The position numbers and the translations under genes are program-made. A stretch of 64,000 nucleotides of DNA, from positions 1 to 64,000 of the forward strand of contig CAVONB010000010.1 in assembly GCA_963697205.1 (NCBI GenBank). Direction: 5' to 3'. The number at the start of each line of letters is the position of its first letter. Position 1 is the first letter of the stretch. Below are positions 1-8,621 of this stretch, in pieces. Origin of the DNA: CAVONB01 sp963697205. GTDB taxonomy: Bacteria; Pseudomonadota; Alphaproteobacteria; Rhizobiales; Hyphomicrobiaceae. The notes beneath the pieces are model-generated. The model ran no database searches. It was not told the origin of the DNA and saw only the letters and a list, made by a program, of their open reading frames with translations.

Positions 1-562
1 CGATAATGCGGTAGCCGCCGTTGTTGCAGATCACGAAGGTGATTGGGAGTTTGTGGTGCGCGGCAGTCCACAAGGCCTGGATTGAGTAGAGCGCAGACCC
101 GTCGCCGACCATACAGACGATTCGCTTGTCAGGCTGAGCCATCGCAACGCCGACGGCGGCGGGCACACTCCAGCCGATGCCACCACTCGCGTACGAAATA
201 AAGTCATAGCGGCTTCGGTAGGCGAGCAGGTTGGTCACGTAGCGACCGGTCGTCAGACCTTCATACACCATTGTGCTGTCGCGATCCAACGAGTCCACAA
301 CACGCAACGTCATGAGGTCGGGGTCCATCGGTATCGCCCCGTCCCTACCTTCAATCTCCATGGCGAGTTTGCGCCGCCTCGAGATCCAATTGGTTTCGCT
401 GATCGCCGCGACCCTAGCCTTGGCTTTCTCGGCGAGTTTCGCGCCCCCCTTCTTCGCAAGCACAGGCAGCAGCGCCCGGATGGTTTCGCGCACGTCGGCC
501 TTCAGCGCCAGCGTTGCAGGGAAGTTCTTGGCGAGTTCCCAGTCAACAAGTAGCCACGCCCC
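1..562 (-). pseudogene. ThDP-dependent enzyme (benzoylformate decarboxylase/acetolactate synthase type), 5'-truncated and cut by window edge
   Basis: Reading leftward from 562, the frame encodes the end of the central domain (motif WELAKNFPATLALKAD) and then the thiamine-diphosphate pyrophosphate-binding domain, with ASGGIGWSVPAAVGVAMAQ and the metal/ThDP motif beginning GDGSALYSIQALW, ending at NNGGYRII at the window edge. A TAG at 563-565 closes the frame upstream, no start codon lies before the recognisable homology, and the next gene ends only 140 bp away. The N-terminal domain and about half of the central domain are therefore missing from a family of about 550 residues. The C-terminus lies outside the window. 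The surviving domain looks intact, so the truncation may be fairly recent. Family assignment is firm; the substrate is unknown. Confidence 0.75.
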
Positions 563-573
563 CTAAACTTGGG

Positions 574-599
574 CAGAGGCAGCTGGCACTCTGCCTCTG
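574..599 (-). terminator. Perfect 9-bp hairpin downstream of binding-protein gene
   Basis: CAGAGGCAG (574-582) pairs perfectly with CTGCCTCTG (591-599) around an 8-nt loop. It lies about 105 bp beyond the stop of the minus-strand binding-protein gene. Only a weak AAGTTT tract follows on the minus strand, so it may act as a terminator or processing hairpin; it is not a classic U-tailed terminator. Confidence 0.35.
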
Positions 600-704
600 G
601 GTCAAGCCCATTCAGGTTCCGCTTGCGAGTGCGACCGACGGCGATGCACGAAAGGGCGCAGGGAAATCAAAGCTTAGACGTATCCCTGCGCCCAGCGGCT
701 TGGC

Positions 705-2312
705 TCACGGACCGACCGTCACCGTCGTAAGATCCTGGATCCAATGCTGTGCCTGCACGAACCCCTTCACCTTGGGCGACATGGCGCGCGGATTGAGGTC
801 GTGCACGCCGAACAGCCAGAGGGCATTGTCGACCGAGGTCTGGTGTAGCTTGGCAACAACCGCGTCCTGCTTGGCAGGATCGAACTCGTTACGGATTTCA
901 TCGACCAGTTTGTCCATCTCGGGGATCTTGGCGTTCATCCAGTTGCTGCCGCGCGGGGCGATGCGCCGGCTGTCGAGCGTGATGAGGAAGCCGAAATCGG
1001 GATCCCAGAACGCCCAACTGTTGTTGATGGCGTGGATGCCTTTGTTCTCGGGGGCGTGCGCGCCAGCGGCCCGACGCGGAATCATCGTGTTCCACTCGAT
1101 CACCTCGAGCTGCACATCGAGGCCGATTTCACGCAGATTCTCTTGCAGGTACTGGTTCATGGGCAAGGGCTGCATCTGGCCAGAGCCGGCAGCGGTGATC
1201 AGCACCTTGGCCTTCGCCGGCTTTTCCTTGCTGTATCCGGCCTCTGCCATGAGCCGTTTCGCCTCGACGAGATCATACTTGATCTTGAACGACGGATTGC
1301 CGAACCACGGGTGTCCAGGCCAGGCGTGCCCCACGGCAGGCTTGGCCAATCCCGCAAGCAGGTTCTTGGCCAGTCCTTCGCGATCGATGCCGAGGTTCAC
1401 GGCCTTGCGGACACGGATATCCTTGAACGGCGAGTCGTCGAGCTGCGACAACCACCACGGCCAGATGTGAGGATAGACGTTCGTGACGATGTTCATACCT
1501 GCCTGCTTCAACCGCGGCACCAGATCGGGGGCCGGCGCTTCGACCCAGTCGACCTGACCGGAGAGCAGCGCTGACGTGCGCGTCACGGCGTCCGGTATCG
1601 GCAGGAGCACAAGGCGGTCGGTCTTGGGCACGCGTGCCTTGTCCCAATAGTCTGCGTTCTTGACAAGCTCCGCTCTCTCGCGCGCGACGAGCTTGTCCAA
1701 CTTCCAGGGGCCTGTTCCGGCGGGCGCTTTTGCATATTCGGTCCAGCTCCCCGCTTGCTTCCAGCGAGAGGGGCTCGAGAAGAAAATCCGCGCGAAATAG
1801 TACGGGATCATCGAATCCGGCGCCTTTGTGGTCAGCTCGACGGTATAATCGTCGACCTTGCGGTACCCTTCGACGGCATTGAGCCGCCCCAGCGTCTGGA
1901 TAACCTGCGCGGCATCGTACTGCGGCGCGTCCTTCTTCATCAGCTTGTCAAAGTTCCAGATCACCGCGTCAGCATTGAACGGCGTGCTGTCGTGAAACGT
2001 CACGCCCTGACGCAGCTTGAAAGTCCAGCGACGGCGGTCGGCCGGATCAGCCTCCCACGCGGTCGCCAATCCGGGCACGAGCTTCGATGCCTTGTCGAAG
2101 GACGAAAGGTCCCAGTTGATGAGGCAGTCGTAGAGCGTGACGCCGATCCACCGCCAGCCGGCGGCACCCTGGTCCGGCTGACTAACCGTGCGCGGGATAT
2201 CCGCAAGCGTCATCCCCACCCGCAGAACGGTTTCTGCGCGTAGCGGCGGGGCGGCGGCAAGACCCAGGCTTGTGATCGCGGCGAGAGCGGCAGGACGAAT
2301 GAGAATTCGCAT
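705..2312 (-). CDS. ABC transporter substrate-binding protein, family 5 (peptide/nickel type)
   Basis: A 535-residue periplasmic solute-binding protein of the SBP_bac_5 type (DppA/OppA/NikA relatives). A signal peptide occupies roughly residues 1-26 (MRILIRPAALAAITS, cleavage after a PLRAE-like site). The mature part carries the family pattern: W-E-(A)DP near the start, LRQGVTFHDSTPFNADAV around residue 110, and a later FKDIRVRKAVNLGIDRE segment. It is the last gene of the minus-strand set amidase / AtzG-like / SBP, and its permeases and ATPases are probably the divergent genes at 4317-8204. The amidase next to it suggests that the ligand is an amide or small peptide-like compound, which is inference. 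Confidence 0.9.
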   Translation of the reverse strand: MRILIRPAALAAITSLGLAAAPPLRAETVLRVGMTLADIPRTVSQPDQGAAGWRWIGVTLYDCLINWDLSSFDKASKLVPGLATAWEADPADRRRWTFKLRQGVTFHDSTPFNADAVIWNFDKLMKKDAPQYDAAQVIQTLGRLNAVEGYRKVDDYTVELTTKAPDSMIPYYFARIFFSSPSRWKQAGSWTEYAKAPAGTGPWKLDKLVARERAELVKNADYWDKARVPKTDRLVLLPIPDAVTRTSALLSGQVDWVEAPAPDLVPRLKQAGMNIVTNVYPHIWPWWLSQLDDSPFKDIRVRKAVNLGIDREGLAKNLLAGLAKPAVGHAWPGHPWFGNPSFKIKYDLVEAKRLMAEAGYSKEKPAKAKVLITAAGSGQMQPLPMNQYLQENLREIGLDVQLEVIEWNTMIPRRAAGAHAPENKGIHAINNSWAFWDPDFGFLITLDSRRIAPRGSNWMNAKIPEMDKLVDEIRNEFDPAKQDAVVAKLHQTSVDNALWLFGVHDLNPRAMSPKVKGFVQAQHWIQDLTTVTVGP

Positions 2313-2352
2313 GGCAGGGACTCCATCGACGCAAGTACGGTTAAATGGGGCT

Positions 2353-2556
2353 TCACTGGGCAGGTAACGGCGGCGCGAAGACGTGGGCCGGCTCGACGCT
2401 CTTGTCGGGTGCCGACGGCAGCATGGCCGCTGTCGCGCGCGTTCGCGTGTTCACCTCTATGCATCTTTCGACGAAGCTGGCGGTAACGTTGGTGATCCCC
2501 ATCCGCTTCAGGATAAGCTCGATCTCGTCTCGGGTCGGGGCGGCAGATGCGCTCAT
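2353..2556 (-). CDS. Small AtzG-like (DUF4089-type) amidase partner
   Basis: A 67-residue protein starting 13 bp after the amidase stop, with GAGGATT upstream of its ATG. It resembles the small GatC/AtzG-type proteins that partner amidases such as AtzE: a short helical N-terminal half, a conserved VE-x-N segment, and the typical C-terminal ending, here VEPAHVFAPPLP. In the characterised systems the small subunit wraps around and stabilises the amidase. Position (amidase, small ORF, then binding protein, all minus strand) supports such a role. Sequence similarity is only at motif level, so the assignment is tentative. Confidence 0.55.
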   Translation of the reverse strand: MSASAAPTRDEIELILKRMGITNVTASFVERCIEVNTRTRATAAMLPSAPDKSVEPAHVFAPPLPAQ

Positions 2557-2569
2557 CTTGGGATAATCC

Positions 2570-3985
2570 TCATAACGCGGGATGGTGCTCGTGCCAGTCC
2601 GTCGCTGACTGATAGGCCTGAGCTACGCGCAGCAACATGGGCTCGTCGAAATGCTTGGCGATAATCTGCATACTCAACGGCAGCCCCTCCGGTCCGAAGC
2701 CCGTGCAGATCGAAGCCGAGGGATGCCCGGTGACGTTGGCGACGCAAAGTGCTGAACCGGCCGTGTAGGCGATCATGCCGTCATCGTCGTCGTGCGCTGG
2801 GACTTGCCAGAAGGCAGCAGCGCATAGCACGGCGTCGAGGCCGCCCAACGCCGACTGCGCCGCGGCCGTGATTTCGCGGCGCCAGCGCGTCGCCTTGACG
2901 AAATCGAGCCCCGATAGCGTCAATGACGACATGAACTTGTCGCGCAAGGCTTCGCCCATTGCTTCATGGCGGTCGCGGAAATCCGCCTCATGGATCGCCA
3001 GCGACTCTGTCTGACCGATGATCGTGACGACCGCACGCGCCTGCTGGACACTGTATGGAAAATCGATCTCGACGATCTCGGCGCCGAGGTCGCGGTACGT
3101 TTGGACGGCTTTTTCCAGTGCAGTGACCACGGCCGGGTCGGGCTTCACGTCTTTCTCGTGAAATCGGCGGATGAAGCCCAGTCGAAGGCCTCTGACGCCG
3201 CGGTCGAGGTTATCTGTGTAGCTCGGGACCGGCCGATCGGCCGTCGTCGGATCCAAGGTGTCAAAGCCGGCAATAGCCTGCATCACCAGCGCGCTGTCAC
3301 GAACGGACCGCGTCAGCGGACCAGCGACATCGAACGAGAACGAGTTTGGCTGGATGCCAGCGCGACTGATCCGTCCGTAGGTCGCCTTCAGCCCGAAAAG
3401 GCCGTGAACCGCCGAGGGAATGCGGACCGAGCCACCGGTATCGCTGCCCATTCCGAATAGGCAGAGCCCGGCAGCCACTGAAGCGCCTGTCCCCGAACTC
3501 GACCCTCCCGCGAAGTGCGAGGTGCGCCAGGGATTGCGTGCCGACGGCACCGGCAGATCGTTCTGGCCGCGCCCGTTCCCGGTGCCAAACTCCCAGGTGT
3601 TGTGCTTGCCCAGCAGGATCCCGCCGGCAGCTTCAAGCCGCTGGTGGACTGTCGCATCCTCATGCGGAACCCAGTCCCACAACAAACGGGAGTTGGTAGT
3701 CGTGCGGATGCCCTGCGTGTAGTAGTTGTCCTTCAGTCCGTAGGGAATGCCATGCAGCGGACCGCGATACCGGCCGGCCATGATCTCCTGCTCAGCAATG
3801 CGGGCCCGATCGAGCGCGCGGTCCCCCACGACGGTGATGTAACCGTGGATCCGATCGTTGACAGCGGCGATGCGATCCAGGTGCGCCTTCGTCAACTCGA
3901 CCGGCGATAACTTCTTTCTCGCGATCGATTGGCCGGCTTGGCTAGCCGTGAGATACGTCAACTCAGACTGAGGTGCCTTCGCCAC
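2570..3985 (-). CDS. Amidase, amidase-signature family
   Basis: A 471-residue amidase-signature enzyme hydrolysing a C-N amide bond, probably cytoplasmic as no signal peptide is visible. All parts of the Ser-cisSer-Lys catalytic triad are present: Lys85 in GLKDN, the Gly/Ser-rich loop GGSSSGTGASVAAG (about 160-173) supplying the cis-Ser, and the nucleophile Ser186 in GSDTGGSVRIPS. Length is normal for the family. It heads a minus-strand unit with an AtzG-like small protein and an ABC binding protein, and lies back to back with the Dpp-type transporter genes, so it probably acts on an imported amide. The family includes GatA, AtzE and allophanate hydrolase relatives; the substrate cannot be told. 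Confidence 0.92.
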   Translation of the reverse strand: MAKAPQSELTYLTASQAGQSIARKKLSPVELTKAHLDRIAAVNDRIHGYITVVGDRALDRARIAEQEIMAGRYRGPLHGIPYGLKDNYYTQGIRTTTNSRLLWDWVPHEDATVHQRLEAAGGILLGKHNTWEFGTGNGRGQNDLPVPSARNPWRTSHFAGGSSSGTGASVAAGLCLFGMGSDTGGSVRIPSAVHGLFGLKATYGRISRAGIQPNSFSFDVAGPLTRSVRDSALVMQAIAGFDTLDPTTADRPVPSYTDNLDRGVRGLRLGFIRRFHEKDVKPDPAVVTALEKAVQTYRDLGAEIVEIDFPYSVQQARAVVTIIGQTESLAIHEADFRDRHEAMGEALRDKFMSSLTLSGLDFVKATRWRREITAAAQSALGGLDAVLCAAAFWQVPAHDDDDGMIAYTAGSALCVANVTGHPSASICTGFGPEGLPLSMQIIAKHFDEPMLLRVAQAYQSATDWHEHHPAL

Positions 3986-4316
3986 GTCGCCGCCTCCAGC
4001 GATGCTTCACGCAAGCTTGCAACCAATAGGCGTCCGATCGATCATCTCAGCGGGCGAATATCGGCCCCTCACCGCGCTGTTGGCTCAACAGGATCGAAAA
4101 TACTTTCAAACGTTCGCATGAGCCAGCCTAGCCATCAAGCGGAATCGATCCGTCGATTGCGCATCAGGTATGCAATAACAGGCGTGCTTTAAGGCAATAT
4201 GATCATTGATCGCCCAGATGCCGGCAGGATGCGCAAAAGTAGCATCGTCGACAGGCTCATGAGCTTGCGTGACCTTCCGCCACGCCATAGGATGCTGAGC
4301 CTAGAAATTCAGAATT
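3986..4316. other. Divergent intergenic region between amidase and dppB-like genes
   Basis: A 331-bp non-coding stretch that must hold the promoters for both the minus-strand amidase unit and the plus-strand transporter operon. It is locally less GC-rich (for example around 4170-4205) than its flanks. I see no clear operator palindrome or riboswitch. Confidence 0.5.
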
Positions 4317-5279
4317 GTGGATCAGATGCTCGCGTACCTGCTGAAGCGCATCGCATATGTGATCCCGGTTGCTTTGGGCGTCTCGCTCATCTGTTTCTCG
4401 CTCGTCCACATCGCACCGGGTGATGCCGTCTCGGCAATGTCCGCTGGAGGAGCATCCCAGGAGACCGTCGAACAGATCAAGCGGTCCTATGGTCTCGATC
4501 GCCCATTGCCGGTTCAATATACGATCTGGCTCGCAAAAGCGTTGAAGGGCGACTTAGGCATCGCGCTTTCGAACGGGCAGCCCGTCGCCGCGCAGGTCGG
4601 TAAGGCCGTCGTGAATACGCTCATCCTGGCCGTGTTCGCGACACTCTTGAGCTTCACTCTGGCGGCACTGCTCGGCACGCTTGCGGGCTACAATCAGGGC
4701 TCCGCGCTGGACCGGATCGCCACGACGATCGCGATCACGGGCGTGAGCATGCCGCATTACTGGCTCGGCATGGTGCTGGCCATCGTGTTCGCCGTGGAGC
4801 TTGGCTGGCTGCCGGCAATGGGCGCGGGGCCGGGCGGCTCGTCCTCCTGGGCATGGGATCTGCGGCACATGGAGTACATGGTGCTGCCGGTCGTCACCAT
4901 GTCAGTCATTCCGCTCGGCATCATCACGCGAACGGTAAGGGCGGTCGTCGCCGAAATCCTTGCTCAGGAGTTCGTGCAAGGACTGCGCGCAAAAGGATTG
5001 AGCGAGCGGCGCATTTTCCTCCACGTCGTGAAGAACGCAGCTCCGACATCGCTTGCCGTCATGGGCATCCAGCTCGGCTATCTGCTCGGCGGATCGATCC
5101 TGGTCGAAACCGTCTTCGCATGGCCAGGCACGGGCTTCCTGCTCAACACGGCGATCTTTCAGCGCGACATCCCGCTACTGCAGGGCACGATCCTTGTGCT
5201 GGCGCTGTTCTTCGTTGCCATTAATCTGGTCGTCGACCTGTTGCAGTCGGCGATCGACCCGAGAGTGCGTCGCTCATGA
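4317..5279 (+). CDS. ABC transporter permease, DppB/OppB-like
   Basis: A 320-residue inner-membrane permease of the peptide/nickel class. The N-terminus (LAYLLKRIAYVIPVALGVSL) is the family's hallmark first membrane segment, followed by the FSLVHIAPGD motif, and the EAA loop lies around residue 225 (GLRAKGLSERRI). The GTG at 4317 is the first possible start; an ATG at 4326 is equally compatible and neither has a strong Shine-Dalgarno sequence. Its stop overlaps the next permease by 4 bp. It forms the translocation pore together with the DppC-like partner. Confidence 0.9.
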   Translation: MDQMLAYLLKRIAYVIPVALGVSLICFSLVHIAPGDAVSAMSAGGASQETVEQIKRSYGLDRPLPVQYTIWLAKALKGDLGIALSNGQPVAAQVGKAVVNTLILAVFATLLSFTLAALLGTLAGYNQGSALDRIATTIAITGVSMPHYWLGMVLAIVFAVELGWLPAMGAGPGGSSSWAWDLRHMEYMVLPVVTMSVIPLGIITRTVRAVVAEILAQEFVQGLRAKGLSERRIFLHVVKNAAPTSLAVMGIQLGYLLGGSILVETVFAWPGTGFLLNTAIFQRDIPLLQGTILVLALFFVAINLVVDLLQSAIDPRVRRS

Positions 5280-6181
5280 GCCAAGTCGGGTCGCGCATGA
5301 GGGCTGAGCCGAGCACCGAGGTGGCAGGACCACGTGCCCGGCGGCGCGGCTACTGGCGCGAGGTTGTCGGGCGCGCGATGCGCGATCCCGTCGCGGTGAT
5401 CTGCGCTGCGATCCTCCTCCTCCTGGTGGCGATCGCTATCCTTGCTCCGCTCCTGGCGCCATTCGATCCCAACCAGACGAGCATGGTGCGGCGGCTAAGG
5501 CCGATCGGCTTTGCGGGACACCCGCTCGGGACCGACGAACTCGGTCGGGATATGCTGAGCCGGCTCATTTACGGCACTCGGCTTTCGCTCTTCATGGGTC
5601 TGACGCCTGTCTTCCTTGCGCTGCTTTTTGGCACGTTTCTCGGCGTCGTGGCCGGCTATGCCGGCGGCTGGGTGAACACGATCGTCATGCGCATCACCGA
5701 TGTCTTCTTCGCTTTTCCATCGGTGCTTCTCGCCGTCGCGATCTCGGGCGCCCTCGGCGCCGGGATCGAGAATGCCATCCTCTCGCTGACCATCGTTTTC
5801 ATCCCGCCGATTACTCGGGTGGCCGAAAGCGTCACGACGCAGATCCGATCCGCGGACTTCCTCGATGCGGCTCGCGCGAGCGGCGTCGGCACGCCGGTGG
5901 TAGTCAGGGTCCACGTCCTACGCAACGTGCTCGGCCCCATTTTTGTCTACGCGACGAGCCTCGTCAGCGTTTCCATGATCATTGCTTCGGGCCTCTCATT
6001 TCTCGGAATCGGCGTCGAGCCGCCCAATGCGGAATGGGGCCTCATGCTCAACACGCTGAGGCCAGCGATCTTTGTCAACCCGCTCGTAGCGGCGCTGCCG
6101 GGCTTCATGATCTTCGTGACATCGATCTGTTTCAGCCTGCTTAGTGATGTCCTGCGCTCGGCGATGGAGGTGAAGTCGTGA
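5276..6181 (+). CDS. ABC transporter permease, DppC/OppC-like
   Basis: A 301-residue second permease subunit. It has the N-terminal OppC-type segment (one helix ending LAPLLAPFDPN), the typical HPLGTDELGRDMLSRLIYG motif around residues 82-100, five more hydrophobic segments, and an EAA-type loop (DFLDAARASGVG). The ATG overlaps the upstream stop in an ATGA, indicating translational coupling. It pairs with the 4317-5279 product; its own stop overlaps the following ATPase start. Confidence 0.92.
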   Translation: MSQVGSRMRAEPSTEVAGPRARRRGYWREVVGRAMRDPVAVICAAILLLLVAIAILAPLLAPFDPNQTSMVRRLRPIGFAGHPLGTDELGRDMLSRLIYGTRLSLFMGLTPVFLALLFGTFLGVVAGYAGGWVNTIVMRITDVFFAFPSVLLAVAISGALGAGIENAILSLTIVFIPPITRVAESVTTQIRSADFLDAARASGVGTPVVVRVHVLRNVLGPIFVYATSLVSVSMIIASGLSFLGIGVEPPNAEWGLMLNTLRPAIFVNPLVAALPGFMIFVTSICFSLLSDVLRSAMEVKS

Positions 6182-7215
6182 CGGCGACCGCACCGACCGC
6201 CACGGCGAGGCTCGACGCTGAGCCGCTGCTGCAGGTCGACGCGCTGGCAAAGAGCTTCGGCGGCGGCCGTGCCCTGATGGGCGGGCGCAGTGGTGTCGTC
6301 CGCGCGGTGGACGGCGTCAGCTTTCAATTGGCCGCCGGCGAGACGCTCGGCATCGTCGGCGAATCCGGCTGCGGCAAGTCCACATTGGCCCGATTGATTA
6401 TGCACCTGCTTGAGCCTGACGGCGGGCACATGGTGTTCGACGGCACAAAAGTAGGGGACGGCCCCGGCGGACTGCAAAGCTTCCGCCGCCAAGTTCAGAT
6501 GGTCTTCCAGGACAGCCACGCCTCACTAAATCCGCGTCTGACAGTCGAGGATACGGTCGCTTTCGGCGCAAAGGGCATCGGCCTCTCCCGGCAGGAGGCG
6601 ATCCGACTGGCTCACGACCTTCTGGCGAAGGTCGGTCTCGATCCGGCGCGGTTCGCCGATCGCTATCCGCACGAGCTATCGGGTGGTCAGCGCCAGCGCG
6701 TCAACATCGCCCGCGCGCTAGCGTTGAGGCCTCGCCTGCTCATCCTGGACGAGGCGGTCTCCGCGCTCGATAAGTCGATCGAAGCCCAAGTGCTCAACCT
6801 CCTCCTCGATCTAAAGTCAGAACTCGGCCTCAGCTACATCTTTATTTCGCATGACCTCAACGTCGTGCGCTACGTCTCCGACCGCGTGATGGTGATGTAC
6901 CTGGGCAAGGTCGCAGAGATCGGTCCGGCACGCACGATCCTGCGCGACCCGCGACACCCGTACACGGAAGCGCTTCTCGCCTCGATGCCGGCTGTCGATC
7001 CGGACAAGCGACGCCGCAAGGCGCCAATCCAGGGCGATCCGCCGAATCCGATCGATCCGCCGCCGGGTTGCCGTTTTCACCCGCGGTGTGCCCTGGCCGC
7101 TGAAGTCTGCCGCCAGCGCGAGCCCGGCTTCACGATGATCGATCACACTCACCGCGTCACCTGCCACCTCGCCGACCCTCGCTCCGGACATCCAGGTGCC
7201 GGAAAGGAAATTTGA
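6178..7215 (+). CDS. Oligo/dipeptide ABC transporter ATPase, DppF/OppF-like
   Basis: A 345-residue ATP-binding subunit: Walker A GESGCGKST (about 61-69), signature LSGGQRQRVN, Walker B LLILDEAVSALD, H-loop FISHDLNVV. The C-terminal oligopeptide-transporter extension contains the Cys-rich GCRFHPRCALAAEVC motif that coordinates an iron-sulfur cluster in DppF/OppD relatives. It starts with GTG overlapping the DppC stop (GTGA). It energises the permease pair with the second ATPase downstream. Confidence 0.92.
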   Translation: MTATAPTATARLDAEPLLQVDALAKSFGGGRALMGGRSGVVRAVDGVSFQLAAGETLGIVGESGCGKSTLARLIMHLLEPDGGHMVFDGTKVGDGPGGLQSFRRQVQMVFQDSHASLNPRLTVEDTVAFGAKGIGLSRQEAIRLAHDLLAKVGLDPARFADRYPHELSGGQRQRVNIARALALRPRLLILDEAVSALDKSIEAQVLNLLLDLKSELGLSYIFISHDLNVVRYVSDRVMVMYLGKVAEIGPARTILRDPRHPYTEALLASMPAVDPDKRRRKAPIQGDPPNPIDPPPGCRFHPRCALAAEVCRQREPGFTMIDHTHRVTCHLADPRSGHPGAGKEI

Positions 7216-8204
7216 TGCTCGAAGTCCCACACAACCCCACTAACAGCCTCGTGGAGATCGAGGGTTTGAGCGTCGACTTCGATATATCAGCCCGTCAAGT
7301 GGTGCGTGCCGTGGATGGCCTAGACCTCAAACTCGCCGCCGGCGAAGTGGTCGCCGTCCTTGGTGAATCAGGCTCAGGAAAAAGTGTCACGCTGCGTTCT
7401 CTGCTGCGCCTCCTTCCGGCCACTGCAACGATCAGCGGCAAGATCTGCATCGATGGAACCGACGTGCTTGCGCTGAGGCCGTCGGAGCTTACGGCGTTTC
7501 GCGGCAAGGTGGTTTCGATGATATTCCAGGAGCCGGGGCTTGCCTTCGATCCCGTGTTCCGAATCGGATATCAAATTGCGGAGGCAATCGCAGCCCACGA
7601 GAAGATCTCTTGGCGCGCCGCGGACGCGCGAGCACTCGAGCTGCTGGAGAGAGTCAGGATCCCCGCAGCGCGCGAAAGGATGCGTGCCTATCCGCATGAA
7701 TTGTCCGGCGGCATGAGGCAAAGAGCGATGATTGCGCTCGCACTGTCGTGCCGCCCGAAGCTGTTGCTCGCCGACGAACCGACAACAGCGCTCGATGCGA
7801 CAGTACAGATCCAGATCCTGCTGCTCTTGCGTGAGCTTCAACAGGAGTTCGGGCTCGGCGTCATTTTCGTGACGCACGATATTGGCGTGGCTGTCGAGGT
7901 CGCAGACCGGATCAGCGTGATGTACGCCGGACGCATCGTCGAGAATGGGACCTGCGCGGATGTCATCCGGAGTCCGCTCCATCCCTACACCCGGGGACTG
8001 CTCGCGACGCGGATCGACTACGATTCCCGCCAGGGCGAACGGCTTACTGCTATACCCGGCATGCCACCCGATCTCTCTGCGCTTCCGAGAGGCTGCGCCT
8101 TTGCACCCAGATGCGCCCTTGCTTCCCAGCCGTGCCACGAGGGTCCACCGCCCATTGTCGAGCGGGCCGACCGTCATTGGGCCCGTTGCATTCAACTCAC
8201 CTGA
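7215..8204 (+). CDS. Oligo/dipeptide ABC transporter ATPase, DppD/OppD-like
   Basis: A 329-residue ATPase: Walker A GESGSGKSVT, signature LSGGMRQRAMI, Walker B LLLADEPTTALD, H-loop FVTHDIGVA, and the C-terminal CAFAPRCALASQPC motif. I place the start at ATG 7215, which shares one base with the preceding TGA (TGATG) and follows GGAAAGG; a TTG at 7212 is also in frame. It is the last gene of the four-gene transporter operon. Confidence 0.92.
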   Translation: MLEVPHNPTNSLVEIEGLSVDFDISARQVVRAVDGLDLKLAAGEVVAVLGESGSGKSVTLRSLLRLLPATATISGKICIDGTDVLALRPSELTAFRGKVVSMIFQEPGLAFDPVFRIGYQIAEAIAAHEKISWRAADARALELLERVRIPAARERMRAYPHELSGGMRQRAMIALALSCRPKLLLADEPTTALDATVQIQILLLLRELQQEFGLGVIFVTHDIGVAVEVADRISVMYAGRIVENGTCADVIRSPLHPYTRGLLATRIDYDSRQGERLTAIPGMPPDLSALPRGCAFAPRCALASQPCHEGPPPIVERADRHWARCIQLT

Positions 8205-8221
8205 TGGTTTGGCCGAGTCAT

Positions 8222-8345
8222 CCGGACAAGCGCCTCATTCCAACGTCGGCTGCTGATACACCTCCTGGAAGGCGGGGAGGATCTGATCAAAGCGCGCGGT
8301 TTTCAGGTTGAGACGCGTCAGCGCGGCGAACGTGGCCCTGCTCTC
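8222..8345 (-). pseudogene. Possible out-of-frame tail of the 8344-8532 gene
   Basis: On the minus strand, in a different frame from the preceding small gene, the sequence reads SAESRATFAALTRLNLKTAR and then FDQILPAFQEVYQQPTLE before a TGA at 8222-8224. It has no start codon or ribosome-binding site of its own. The coding-like composition and direct continuation suggest either a frameshifted C-terminus or a chance open frame. Confidence 0.3.
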
Positions 8346-8532
8346 AGCCGAGAGTGGCAGAGGCCAAAATCTTGTCCGCGACCGCCGCCGCAATGCGATC
8401 GACGTCGTCATCGCTCAAGGTGCCAATTCGAGTTCTCATCGCCGCCGCGCCGCGCGCCACGAGTGCGAGGTCTTCTGCGCCGAGGACCTTGTTCAAGGTC
8501 TCTGTCACGGGGTCAATATCTTGCTGCGGCAT
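8344..8532 (-). CDS. Small hypothetical protein, 62 aa
   Basis: Reading from ATG 8532 to a stop at 8344-8346. The start is preceded by GGAGG at a normal distance (GATCGGAGGCCAGACG), the best ribosome-binding site in this stretch. The product is acidic and probably helical (MPQQDIDPVTETLNKVLG at the start, TLSDDDVDRIAAAVADK in the middle), with no signal peptide. I do not recognise a family. Past the stop a second frame continues coding-like sequence for about 40 residues, so this may be the first two thirds of a frameshifted protein of about 100 residues. Confidence 0.45.
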   Translation of the reverse strand: MPQQDIDPVTETLNKVLGAEDLALVARGAAAMRTRIGTLSDDDVDRIAAAVADKILASATLG

Positions 8533-8621
8533 CGTCTGGCCTCCGATCGACCGTTCCGATTGGCCTTCGCTGCATTGGCTTTGCAGGCCACAAAATTGGG
8601 GTCGAGCCCGACCATTGCGGC

